NCBI RefSeq assembly: GCF_030848805.1
Contig: NC_092363.1
Coordinates: 6,634,001-6,698,000, forward strand
DNA: 64,000 bases
Reading direction: 5' to 3'
Origin: Temnothorax longispinosus
Lineage: Eukaryota > Arthropoda > Insecta > Hymenoptera > Formicidae
Shown: piece after piece, positions 51,222 through 62,351 of the stretch
Layout of the letters: the number at the start of each line of letters is the position of its first letter
Position numbering within the stretch: position 1 is the stretch's first letter
Program-made: the position numbers and the translations under genes
Notes under the pieces: generated by a model
What the model was told of the DNA's origin: nothing
The model's database searches: none
The model's input: only the letters and a program-made list of their open reading frames with translations

Positions 51222-51717
51222 CGTAAACTGCGTTAATTGCGAAAGATTACGTTAACTAAATCGGAGAAGACATCGAGATAAACGCACGGAATGAAATAAG
51301 ATTATACAAATAAATAGAAAAAAATTTTGTCAGAATAGCACGTCTGCTTGTTGCCATAATTTATTAGAATAATTACCAGGATTTATATCAAGAAATTATC
51401 TCTGTGCTAGGGGCCGGTGCCGGTGAAAGTTTAGCGAGTCGATAAAAATGGGGTAGATATACAGTGACACAATTAAAGAAGGAAATAGTGCTTTTCCACG
51501 TGCGGGCATGCTACTTTAGGGAGAAACATCGCCGTGATGAATTGTCGCGGTACCCGGTGCGAACAAGAGATGTAAAGTTACGGAAAACTCGGGCTTTTGG
51601 GAGAAAACACACGCGCGCGTGCGCGATGCGTCCCTCGACGTTTCCTGTCTCGATGCGACCTCATCTCACGGCGTTACGGCGTTTCCTTTGTGTGCATTAA
51701 AGCGCAAGTGTATGTAG

Positions 51718-51805
51718 AGAGAACGAGGAAGAGAGAGAGGGAAAGACAGGTGGAAGAGGACAGCGCGAGAGCGCGCAAGAGAAAGAGAAAGAGAGAGGGA
51801 GAGAG
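51718..51805. repeat. GA-rich low-complexity purine tract
   Basis: Imperfect AGAG and GAAAGAGA repeats leading up to ATG|GTGAGTCG at 51912-51922, possibly the leader of a plus-strand first exon whose only coding triplet is the ATG. That reading is speculative. Confidence 0.7.
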
Positions 51806-52873
51806 CCGGTTCGAGAGGATGCAGAAGAGCGTACGGAGGAAACGGGTAAACGGGGACGCGGTGGTAAAGGAGAGAAGGAATGCGGCGCGGTCACAACATC
51901 AAAGTGAAACGAGATGGTGAGTCGTCTGGCTGCAGCCGAGCGCGCATGCTGAATGTACGGAGGCTGCGAGGAACGGCGAGAACGGCTTATGGTCCACGGT
52001 TACTGCCCGAGTCCACGAGAGCACGAACGAAAGGATCTAGCCTAATGTTCCGGAATTCGTCGCTATATATTAACGGTGTCCTTACCGACGTTTGCACTAT
52101 GCGAAGCGTGGACGTATACCGAAGTCTCAATGGGTTTCTCCATTTGCGACCCTTTTTTTTTTTAATGCTCCGCCATTCACGCGAACGATCACTTGCCGCG
52201 GTTATTATTTGTCCTTCGTCTTTCCCTCGAGTATTATTTGACCTGCGGGAGATGCTTCCCTATTATAGCTTTATGGTTTCTTTTTGAAAGGGGATCGAAG
52301 GGAAGTTTTCAATTCTTAGGAGTAGCCATCCTCGGATAGTACTTGCGTCAGATTTGTCGACTGCGCTTCGTGAGTATTACTGTAAAAACTCCGTTTCACA
52401 GCTTTTCCGATAGACTGACTCCTGACAATTTTTCATTCGATTTTCCACGACGTTCCGCGCGAATGTGCCGCAGAAATTACGTCACAGAAAGTAGAAGCAA
52501 ACAAAAAGAAGTGACTCGGCGAATGAAGAAATAGACACGCACTTTTGTCGTGTGCGTAATACGAGTTATTTATCTTAATTCAGCTCTTCCGTTTTCAATA
52601 TGAGAACGATACGATGCGGTTCGTATCAAGTTAACGTCTACATTCGCGACTGAAAGATGGCTTTGTATAGCACTCCGTTTTACCTCGCATACTTTGATAA
52701 GAGTACGTGATACAAGGCAGGGGTGGCCGGGTAGCGTAGCAACAGCTATTTTAAATTCACGTCGAAAATATGCGGCGAACTGCACATTACAAATTCGCAC
52801 AAGTTTCGTGTTCGTGCTGCAAAATGCTTTCTGATTCTTACCAATAAAATTAAATCACAGTGATGGTCGAGTA

Positions 52874-53291
52874 GAATATAATTTGTATCCCAGAGCGCCA
52901 CAAATCGACGGGGAATTCTCATTGTCTTTGTTTGAGCTCGTAGAAATTATAATTAACAAAAAGATTGAATACAGTCCAAACATTCATCGTGATACGAAAA
53001 GAGAAAACGGATCATCGCGTAAACAATATAGAGATAAGAGATCGCCCGTCTAGTTTGAATTAAATAAAACGTCGTCGCTACGAAGCAGTAGGTTGATTTA
53101 ATTCAAACTAGACAGGCGATCTCTTATCTCTATGTATTGTTCACGATGATCCGTTTTCTCTTTTCGTACCATGATGAATAATGTTTGGACCATATTTGAA
53201 TCTTTTCATTAATTATAATTTCTACGAGCTCAAACAAGAACAAGGGGAATTTCCCGTCGATTTTGGGCGCTCTGGGGTGTAAATTAAATTC
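52874..53291. mobile_element. Long inverted repeat, arms about 190 bases
   Basis: Left arm 52874-53065 and right arm 53094-53291 are imperfect reverse complements. Long exact blocks include GAGATAAGAGATCGCC, CGAAAAGAGAAAACGGATCA and TTTGAGCTCGTAGAAATTAT. The 28-base spacer contains AACGTCGTCGCTACGAAGCA. Differences between the arms are spread evenly, so the structure is not a recent assembly fold. It may be a foldback transposon or a hairpin-RNA locus. It codes for no recognisable protein. Confidence 0.72.
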
Positions 53292-53868
53292 CATCGCCGC
53301 GTTCGGCACGCTTAATTGCGTCATTTTCCGCAAAGCGCAACTGCACTTTGCTTAATCAAATTCCGTGCCGAGAAATCGATGAGCTACGAAATGATCTCAT
53401 GACACGCGGTGCTCCTCTTCGACCGTCGAATTGTCGAACGAGAGGCGAAGAGCCACGAGCGCGACACGCAGAAAAATATACCGGGCGACTCGATCGCAGC
53501 TCGATTGAATTTAATTAAGTTGAATTAAGAGATGATTAATGGAGTCGAGCGTTGTGGATGCGAGGATCAATCGGTTTCCGCGAGAGCATCACGAATTTCG
53601 TTTCTAAGAGAAGCCGAGAGCCGCTCTTCACGAGAGACAATACGGATTGATTTAAAAAAGAAACACGATAATATATCGGGTATCGTCGAGATCTGATCGT
53701 GGGTGCTTCTTCGTTCCTCGATACGGGAGACGAGAAACAACGCAACATTCCAAGCAGAAGAAAGAGCGGACACTCACCTCCGCTATGATCACGGGTGTTG
53801 CTTCGACGAACGGTCTCACGGCATCCAGCATCCTCCGTTCTCTCTCGTTCGCCGGACTATCCTCTCCG

Positions 53869-53910
53869 TCTTCGTCCCTCTCTCCTTCCTTCTCTCTCTC
53901 TCTCTCTCGT
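53869..53910. repeat. CT-rich microsatellite
   Basis: TC repeats with a CTTCC interruption. It generates Glu/Arg-only frames on the minus strand. Confidence 0.9.
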
Positions 53911-54908
53911 TCCAAGTACGTAATTGGAAACGGCGAGCTGCGAGAAAGACGACGGTACTAAGTTTAAAGCCACAGAAGGGCACTGTTCTGGTGGGCATGT
54001 GAATACGCGGCTACTTTAACTAACAATTCTCGCAAATTATACTCGAATCTCCAAATGTACGAGTATGGGAGAAAAAGACAATCGCGAAATAGAGTTCAGA
54101 AATTGAGGAAGTTACGTAATGGCTGAAGGAAAAAAAATTCTTCGTTTATGAAATAATAGAGATTTTTTTATCGCGCCGCATATATAATGCAAGAGAAGAT
54201 TACGCAGTAAGATGTTGAAAATCGGACGGCTAGCTCTCTCTCTCCCTCTCTCCCAGCGGAGTAAAATACATATAATATTTTCAGTTGTAATTTTCACACC
54301 CCGCCCGTTGCCACAAACTACGTACTTTCCAACTTCGCCAGATTTACGTTTATCTTCAGAATAATCTGAATGAACTGCGACAGAAGCTCTTAATGAAATT
54401 TAAGATACGTATAAAATAGCCGAAAATTCGTACAAAAAATCTCATTGAAAAAATGTAAAAAAGAAAAGAAACGTGATTGGAAATTAACGAATTAATTTAA
54501 AGAATTCTTATTAGATCTCACATACTTATTAAATCTCACCGATTTTGTTATTTCGTTTAACACTTATAATTCTTCACCTTAGAGGTATCGTATTAAAAAT
54601 TTAGAGAAAACAAGATTTAAAGTTTTAAATGGAGAGAATGATTTTTTTAGGTATAAAGTAAAAGTAGCAATTTGATTAATCGAGTCTTCAATGATGTAAC
54701 CTAACTGGCATGGTTAATAGTACAACTGTCAATAACGCTATATCTGAAAAAAAACTGGAGATACAATTCTTTACCTCTAAAGGTATACAGAATTAGTGTC
54801 ATCCATGCATGATTACGTGCGTGCTCCTAAATTTGTTCGTGCTTCACGACGCATTCCAACGATTTCGATCGCTCGATGACTAAGGATTACATTTACATGA
54901 TTCTTTCT

Positions 54909-54920
54909 CCCCCCCCCCCC
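54909..54920. repeat. Poly-C tract of 12
   Basis: Twelve cytosines in a pyrimidine-rich block. Confidence 0.9.
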
Positions 54921-55226
54921 TCCCCATCGTCTCTCTCGGAGGAGCGTTCTCGGAGACGGGTCTTTTTTTCGGTCGGTACGTGACAGGAATGCGGGAATAC
55001 GCCTACAACCGAAATATCTACCTGCCTGCGCGACGACTCGCTTCGCTCGGGTGTGACTTGTGAGTCACACGATCCCACATCGCGCGCGCTTCCTTCACGC
55101 CGTCCTGACACCTCGCTACGCGCCTCAGCTCCGCGTCGCGATTACGCGCGTCGTTTCTCTCGCGGCGGCGCGGCGTAAACAATGCCGCCGTAATTACACG
55201 CGTATACCTCCACGTTATCAGATGTA

Positions 55227-55459
55227 CACTGTTAAATTCCTAGTGTCAAATTACTCAATTTGAGTAATTTTTAAGTACTTCTATAGGTCGCCACTGCTCC
55301 CACTCCATATGTCGTTAATTTAAACAATGAAGTTAAAATAATTCTAATTTTGTGTTAAAATAATACATCTCGACGCGCATGGTAGTTAAAAAAAAATAGC
55401 AAAATGTTATTTAACTCGAGGTACTGAATTCAATTTCATCCTTTAAATATTTAACAGGG
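55227..55459 (-). mobile_element. Tc1/mariner-like MITE, copy 2 (opposite orientation)
   Basis: This 233-base copy begins CACTGTTAAAT and ends ATTTAACAGGG on the plus strand, again bounded by TA. Its reverse complement follows copy 1 block by block, with a deletion of roughly 30 bases in total and scattered substitutions. It inserted about 200 bases to the left of the candidate leader exon ending at 55657, so it lies in that transcript's putative first intron. Confidence 0.68.
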
Positions 55460-55656
55460 TAAATCGTCGTCCGCGACACACCAAAAAAGGAAAAACCTCT
55501 CGCAAATGAAATCACATGTACCCTCGTTAACCCGCGTTGTTTTTTTATAGAATCGTTCGCCTCGTTTCAGGCGCGGAGGGAAAAAAAATATTTGGGGCAG
55601 TGAGCTCAATATATCTGTCTCGGAAAGGATCGATCGGTTCGCGATTGTGAAACTCA

Positions 55657-55740
55657 CCGTCCTCGATCCGAGAAGCGCGACGGAGGGACGAGGGTTGCCC
55701 GAGGTAGGAGGCAGGAGCAGCTCCAAACGACGTCCTTATA
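55657..55740 (-). promoter_or_regulatory. TATA element and candidate non-coding first exon, minus strand
   Basis: On the minus strand CGGTATAAGG (TATA core complementary to 55735-55740) stands at the edge of a CpG-rich island. About 80 bases downstream is a strong donor, GAGGACG|GTGAGTTTC (exon end 55657). A start about 30 bases past the TATA would give a 5' leader of roughly 50 bases. It points toward the minus-strand exons at 51034 and 44147. The assignment to that gene is inferred. Confidence 0.35.
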
Positions 55741-56484
55741 CCGATAGATTATGATCCACCACTATCCACTCTCACTGCACTTAATTTTAATTTTTACACC
55801 CGACGGCGCCTTCGCAATCCTTTCTTCGCGCACCGAACTATCTCCGCGGACGTCTAAAGTCACCGACTTTTGTCACAGCGAGCGCCAACTCTCAGTTTTT
55901 CTCCGCAGCTTCCTTTCGAGAAAATCGCGCCAACCGACAGCGACACATCTCCCTCGCGTCACTCGGGAAGATTCGGTCTCGCGAAAACGTCCCGTCTCGC
56001 TGGCGCGATCGCGAAAACAAGCGATCGATCTCGGGCAAACGACAACAGCTAACAGCGGATATTTTCTACGACGATACATCCGGGAGAGCGACGTGAGCGT
56101 CGCCGCCTTATATTCCGCCGCCGTCGCCGCCGAGTTCCGAGAATCGTTCTGCCGATCGTGGATCGGAGTATCGGAGTCGGCACTGTCGGTGGTCGAGTTC
56201 GAGTAGCGATCTCGGTGTAACAACACACAAGCACAGCCGACGATGACGCGTCGCGTCGACGCGAAGGAAACTCTCACCGATCGTCCGTCGGGCGCCGAGC
56301 GTACCTGGCCCACCTGGCGACGCGACGCGACGCGCGTTTCTCTCCGCCGCGCCTCGCACGTTTCCGTCGCGCGTTTTCCGCCGCCGCGCCGATTGCCGCA
56401 ACACCTGAACGCGTGCGTGCGCGCGCGCGCGCCCCGCGAGAGCACACGTACCACCGCGTAAGAACGAAACCGTCACGACACTGG

Positions 56485-57764
56485 ATGGGAACGGGCAACA
56501 GGTTCGTCGGCTTGCCCCCGAGCCCCGAGGAACGCGGCGCAGGTAAAGAGGTAAAAGGGGCGGAGGGGCGGGCCAGCCAGGCGAGCCAGGTAAGCCGCCA
56601 TTGCTCCTGACGCAGCATCCGACCTGGCAGTGGCGTAATTAACGGGGCCCGTGGGGGCCCCGGCCCCCGTTCGTATCTCGCCGCTCGCGCTCGCGCTCGC
56701 GAGGAACGGGACTCTAACGACTTTTTTTACACGGGCAATATCTTAAAAGCCGCATTAGCGCCATCAATAAAACGGTCTTTCCGCGAGATTAATTACACAG
56801 TTTTTTCTCAGATTACGTAGAGATTATTTAGGATTCCCTCTTTGTTGTAATTTATAATGATTAAAATTTCACATTGAACGGCAAATCCTGTCCTCCTATC
56901 ACTGATTTCGACGACTCCTACCGGCGATCTCTTCAGGGACTTTTAAAGTTAGAAAGAACGATTTAATTTCTTATTTAGCTACGTTCTGTCCAATTTAAAT
57001 TCCATAGCAATTAAACACAGAAAGAAGAGGGTTGGAAAATTGAAAAACTTTGCGACGAACATCTTTCGTCTTTACTTTGTCAGTAATATTAGAATTTAAA
57101 CCAAACAAAAAAACGAAATGTACATGTCCCTGAAGATGAATGTTCCAATACTTTTAATGGGATCGTAAAGAATGACTTGAAATTTCCCTGGGAGAGAGAG
57201 CTCTCTATATATCTAAGTACTTTTCGTTAGCTCCGCGCGTCTAATCCGCACGTCGCGTCGGCGTAATCAGTTGCATTGTTTGACGTAGCGCCTCCGATAG
57301 GAGGTGCCGGTTACGTCACTGCGGCAACAGGTTGTTGCCAATGGGAGCTGCCATGAATGAGCGAGCGAGCGAGCGAGCGAGCTCGTTTCGTGGCAGCGCG
57401 GCCTGGCCCCTGGCATTAGGCAGAACCGAATGCGATCTTTCGTTGCTGGACGCCATTCGTAATTCGTCCCGTGTCGCTCGATAAATACGCAAAATCGCGT
57501 TCGAGTTACTCCCATTCGCTCTCTTCGTATTCCATCTACATTCTACATCTATATTCTATCTTACAGGTATTCCGATATCACTCTTCCCTTCTCGGTGGGT
57601 GGCTCATCGACAACGATGGAACGCCATGCAGATGGATTCTCACGGTCCACGACGTGTGCGAAAGACTCCCATCCGGAAGAGCCGAGTCATTATCAAGGAT
57701 ATCGACAGATATCAAGAATATCGCATCAGTCAAAAGATTCTCATCGGAAAGAACTCGCAACTGA
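56485..57764 (+). CDS. Candidate two-exon gene for a 100-residue protein at a CpG island
   Basis: Exon 1 (56485-56589) lies in a CpG island and reads MGTGNRFVGLPPSPEERGAG, then a charged and serine-rich tail up to QASQ. It ends at a consensus donor CCAG|GTAAGC. The acceptor TTCTATCTTACAG opens exon 2 at 57567 in phase 0: VFRYHSSLLGGWLIDNDG, then PCRWILTVHDVCERL, ending in SERTRN and TGA at 57764. The 977-base intron contains promoter-like motifs, so exon 2 may also have its own start. Both other forward frames of exon 2 are also open for 50 codons or more, so the true frame is not certain. No family is recognised. Confidence 0.35.
57265..57385. promoter_or_regulatory. Promoter-like cluster: CRE-like sites, CCAAT motif, GAGC repeat
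   Basis: The stretch holds a CRE-like TGACGTAG, a second half-palindromic TTACGTCA, a CCAAT core in TTGCCAATGGG, and about six GAGC units (57358-57382). It precedes the acceptor and open frames at 57567-57781, so it could be an internal promoter for that exon. The evidence is motif content only. Confidence 0.25.
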
Positions 57765-58860
57765 TTAAAAAAAAAGACTAAATTATTCGCGTTTGCTTCA
57801 AGAGAGACCAGAGATAAATAGAGATAACGCGGAATTGTATTTTTATATAAACGTTTTGTGAGAAAAAAAGTATAATGTATCTGTAATATATTTCGGTTCC
57901 TCAGAATTCAGAATCTTATTTCTTCCTATTTTTTTTTAATATACCAGCACTCATTTCCAAAATTTCATTTCTCTAAGGAGAGAATATTCGTAATTCGTAT
58001 CTACGCCTTTCTCGCAGGAATTCGTAACGTTTTTGTCGCGGTTTTTTTTCGCGCGGGCGAGAAAAATGGATTTGCAGCCGGAGGAGATGAGAACGAGGAG
58101 AACAGGTAGAGCGTATCGAAGGAACGCGAGAGACAAGAGCCAGCTGATAGCGTACGTACGTGCCGTCCATCGCGCTCCGAAACCGTGACGGAGAATTGAG
58201 AAATGCGAGGATCGCGCGCGAGGAGCCGAACCGGCGTTCGCTCCTGTCGCGCACGACAATGGAATATAAGCAAGAAATAAGCGAGCGAGACGTCGTTCTC
58301 CTCGTGGCTCGTTCCTTCGACGACGAACGTAACTCGTAACGAGAGCTCGTTGCCTCGAAGAAAATGATTTGCGGTATCGGCCGGCATTCCGCTCCGAAAG
58401 CGACAGCGTTACTCAAGTCGACCGTCACGCTTATTTAAAGACAATAACGAACATATTACGCCGAGTATTTTTATTCGTAGAAGATTAACCGGTTCTTTTT
58501 CGAATCTATTGAGTGACGATTTATCGATATCGAAATAGAGATTAATTGTATGAATTTGATCAACTCTCGGGTTTTCGATGCTTGATGAACGCGCAAAGTG
58601 AGAGTTTTAACGGTACGCCGCTGAAATTCGTGAGATTTCGCGATCAGCTTTCCCAGAGGTGGGCGATCTCGAGATGCCGAACACGGTGCACACGATCGTT
58701 TTCACATGCCGTCATTTAATCTACGCGAAATCTCTGCTTTGTCGTCGTGCAAATAGACAACATCCAGCACTGTTTGAGACGACAGCTCGTCGTAAAGAAA
58801 TACACGAGGAAACATACACAAGTGTCTGTATCGTTTTAATGATAGATATACGCTTATGTC

Positions 58861-59021
58861 CATCAATGCAAATTAACTTTAATCTCGGTTTAACTTACTT
58901 TTTATCTTTTTCTAATTCTTAGAACTAGAAAGAGATGATAAATAAGTTCTTCTAATTTAAAAAAAAACGAGAAAAAGATAAAAGTAAGTTAAACCGGGAT
59001 TAAAAGTTAATCTGCATTGAT
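58861..59021. repeat. Inverted repeat with arms of about 51 bases
   Basis: Arm 58861-58912 pairs with 58971-59021. The shared block is ATCAATGC(A)GATTAACTTT followed by AATC(C/T)CGGTTTAACTTACTT, with single mismatches and one length difference. The spacer of about 58 bases is AT-rich. It lies just before the direct repeats at 59141-59678 and may belong to the same repeat element. Confidence 0.6.
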
Positions 59022-59140
59022 AGAAATGAACATTAGACATAAAATTGATTCTTTTTCAGGAGGGTGTTTCACCTCCTTGATGTGCTTTAACTTTTAAACG
59101 AAATAACACCCACACACCCCTGTTATTTTCATACTCTATA

Positions 59141-59678
59141 GATGGACGTACACATAAACATTTTCTCATGAACTATAGGCCGACGAACTCGGATTCTCCA
59201 TTTTTCAGGTTTTTTTTAACCACACAGTTTCGTAATGCCTATGGATGGACGCTATTCGGCTATACCTATACATGTTTAGTTCTGCCAACCAAACGACATT
59301 GTCGAACATTCGTCGCACTCGACAACAGTCGTGTTTCCCTGTTGTGTCAACTTCAATATTCTAGATGGAGTTAGACATAAACACTTTCTCATGTATAAAA
59401 ATAATCACAATCGGTTATAAAGTTATAATAAGGGACAGAATATTTATTTTTTTGCAGATTATTCTATTTTTTATATTTTATATTTAAGTAAAAACTTTTT
59501 ATAAATCATTTCTAATTTTTGGAAGGTGGGTCTTGGCAATACCAGCTTGTCCCACCAATAAATTGAAACAAACATAATTTATCACTAGGCGAAAGTGAAT
59601 TGGTTGCATGGAGAACTCGGATTCTCCACTTGTCGGGTTTTTTCTTAATCACGCCATTTCGTGGTGCCTGTGGATGGA
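59141..59678. repeat. Two interleaved pairs of direct repeats
   Basis: Pair one is 59141-59170 and 59364-59393 (GATGGA, then ACATAAACA and TTTCTCATG). Pair two is 59185-59249 and 59613-59678. It shares GAACTCGGATTCTCCA, a poly-T tract, CCATTTCGT or a variant, and TGCCTATGGATGGA or a variant, about 80 per cent alike. The order is kept but the spacing differs (44 and 249 bases), as in an old duplicated element with later indels. Nothing coding is seen. Confidence 0.6.
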
Positions 59679-60553
59679 GACACTTTGTTGTCTCTAAATA
59701 TATAACAGTTTCTTTACATACGATGATAAATATGAGCTAATTTATATGTTTATGAAAAGTGCTTTCAGTATTTTATTTTTATTAACAATTTTGAAGAAAT
59801 AATTGTAAAAATTATTAGATCAGAAGGAACTAAAAGGATTATAAGATCTTTTAATAAACATATGCAATGAATATTTATGAATCTAATATCGTCCGTAGAA
59901 GTAAATACACTATTACACGAGATGTATTATGTATCCGGTTTGTGCGACCTAGAGCTCGTCAACAATCTGATGATGCTCGCGCGTATTTTCTTTATTATTA
60001 AGATAAAAACACAGCGATTGACACGAAATGTATATATGTACCTTCAGTTTTGCAAATTAAATTCGTAGAAAATTATTCGAAGCTGAGAAGCGGTAATCGA
60101 TGGTCGATGGACTGGCCGGCCGGGTCCATCCGCGTCGTGCGGACTCGTATGTCGGCATTCCGCCGTGAGATGGGAGCAGCGTACGCGCGAGCTGTTCCTC
60201 TCTTTTTATTTATTATTATTATTTCCTCTCGCGATGTCGCGATCCGTGACAGCTGTCAAAGATGCGTACATCGCGCACGCCTGTCGCGGTCTCGTCTCCC
60301 TCGTTTTGCGGCAACGTAGGATACGTCGGTGATAAGCGGCGCGGAGGCGGTGTGCGCGCGTACATAATCGCGATGTCTCGCGCGGCGCGCGGGAATCGCG
60401 GAGTCTGTCTCTAAATGCGCCGCGCTGCGCTGTTCCACACGATATACGACATACGACGGCACAGCCCGACGATTACCAGGATAACCTCCTGGTCCCCGTT
60501 CATCCGCGGCCGCAGGCGACCTTTGCCACGTATAAGTCGAAAAATCGCTCGTC

Positions 60554-62351
60554 ATGGCGTGTCTGCTGTTGAATCAGGAGAACGTCCACCTGAAAATACC
60601 GTCGGTCGAGACGGTGGACGGGGTCACGTACTACTGCATCGAGGTTGGAATCGCGTCGATCAAATGGACCGTCAAACACAGGTAGACTTTGACACTCGCC
60701 GCTCGTTCTCGTATCCGACGAAATTTTGCGCCTCATTGAGTGCACAAACTGCACAATACACGTGCGTGTGCATGTGTGCAAAAGCTTAAGATTTTATATA
60801 TATTTTGTTATATAGTTGATTATAAATTGTATATGTAGTAGTTAATTAAAGTTAATTATTTACTGGCGAAGCAATTTCTCATTTTTGTTAAAGTTGATTA
60901 AGATAAAGATAATAAAGCGCAAAATTTACATGTGCAAAGTAAGAAAAATCAAAGGAAAAGAAAAAAATTTGTGACTTCTCTTTTGTATTAAAGGTACAGC
61001 TCATTTGCGGCGTTACACGAGAACTTTGTCTCCAAGTACTGCGTCGAGAAGGACATTTTACCTCCGAAGAAGCTGATAGGCAATAAGTGTGAGGTTTTCG
61101 TGGAGAAGCGTAGACAGAGTCTCGAGGCCTATCTCAATACGGTTTATAATTACTTGAAGAAGGCAATGCCCAGGGAATTGGCCCTATTCTTAAATCTCCA
61201 CGAGTACGATATATATTTCCTGGTGCAGAGCATGGCGTTGGAATTTTTTGTAACGGGCGACACTTTGCTGCATGCTTCGACAAGCTACAAGTTCAATCCC
61301 GTACAGGTAATTAAGATAGCTTAGCTCTTGATCGATGAAGATTTGTGTTACGAAGACACTAACACGTCTGTCCTTTTACTTTCAGCTGTACGCAATCAGC
61401 GAAAGATTGAAGCAGCCGTGCCCATTGACGGAAGCTGTAGATAAGGAATACGACTTCAGTCACGTTTTGGATTTTAATTCGCGCTTAACCAGCCTCACGA
61501 TCGAAGGAAGCTCGGAGCCTTACAAAACCAGCAACATATATCCGTCCGCCTTGTCCATCGAGTTATCCACCTTCAAAAATGTGCGGCATCTAACGATCGA
61601 TCAATATCCGGTTGATAAAATTTACAACATGGGAAATCTTCGGGATACCGTGGTCACACTGAAAGTTACCAATACCAAGCTCAGAAACATCGTGGAGCTG
61701 GCCATGTGCGAGGAGGTTCACAAAATTATCGAAAACGCCAACGACTCTCACGTATGGATGAAAGTGACGCACTTAGATCTCAGCGATAATCGCATAGAAG
61801 TTATAGACGAGGCGATTAAGCTACTGCCGCACATAGAATGCCTGACGCTGAACAACAATCACTTGTCCGAGATCTCCAACGTGACGTTGTTGCCCAGATT
61901 ATCTCAATTGTATCTAGCGTCTAATAATTTTACCAGTCTGCCGGACGATCTTCACACGAAACTCGGATATATCGTCTACATCGACCTGTCGCAGAACAAA
62001 CTCACGTCCCTCGCCAGTTTTTCAAAATTATATTCGTTGGAGGGATTAGACGTGAGCTGTAATCGTATCGAGAAGATCGAGGAGGTGAAACACATCGGTC
62101 ATCTACCGTGCCTAGAAAACCTGAGGCTAACGGGCAATCCGGTATCGACGATAGTTGACTATAGAGTCAAGGTACTGGAACCGTTTGGTAAGAGGGCCGC
62201 CGATATCTGTCTGGATAACGAAAAGCCAAATCAAAAGGAACTCGACACCGTGTCGGTTCATCAAGCGTTGCGTATTGCAAGGGAGGGTAAATCGCCGTCG
62301 TTCACCGCGTCCGACGCGCCGCTATTTTCCGCCGAGGTTCCAAGTATATAG
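60554..62351 (+). CDS. NISCH: Nischarin-like PX plus leucine-rich-repeat protein (three exons)
   Basis: Exons are 60554-60681, 60994-61306 and 61386-62351 (TAG stop). The introns are GTAGAC..AAAG (phase 2) and GTAATT..TTCAG (phase 0). The product is 468 residues. Residues about 8-125 form a PX domain, including the R43-Y-S-S-F47 motif that binds phosphoinositide in PX folds, and exon 1 supplies its first strands. Residues about 274-400 carry about five leucine-rich repeats (LDLSDNRI, LTLNNNHL, LYLASNNF, IDLSQNKL, LDVSCNRI). A conserved cap follows (VKVLEPFGKRA, then ICLDNE, KELDTV), matching what I recall of nischarin. Family knowledge: vertebrate nischarin (about 1500 residues) binds PI3P on endosomes and acts in integrin, Rac and PAK signalling. 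The long C-terminal part is absent here, and an in-frame stop closes exon 3. The start was chosen because it opens the PX domain directly. The identity is firm; conservation of signalling function is inferred. Confidence 0.93.

Larger units (their letters stand above)
57782..60553. other. Intergenic DNA upstream of the nischarin-like gene
   Basis: A CpG-rich block at 58000-58440 has long but unconvincing minus-strand frames and a short plus-strand frame (58064, MDLQPEEMRTRR...). Repeats occupy 58861-59678. From about 60060 to 60550 the DNA is CpG-rich and is the likely TATA-less promoter and 5' leader of the nischarin-like gene. Confidence 0.45.

Noticed and set aside
52086..52143. Minus-strand start frame MEKPIETSVYVHASHSANV before donor ACGTCG|GTAAGG
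   Set aside because: Short, phase 1, and no partner exon found.
53778..53831. Minus-strand start frame MLDAVRPFVEATPVIIAE before donor GCGGAG|GTGAGTGTC
   Set aside because: The donor is strong but the phase (0) does not fit the known acceptor. It could be a 5' leader exon; not called as coding.
55873..56454. 193-codon minus-strand open frame
   Set aside because: Arg/Ser-rich translation of a CpG island with no domain and no matching splice context. The other strand and frames are equally open.
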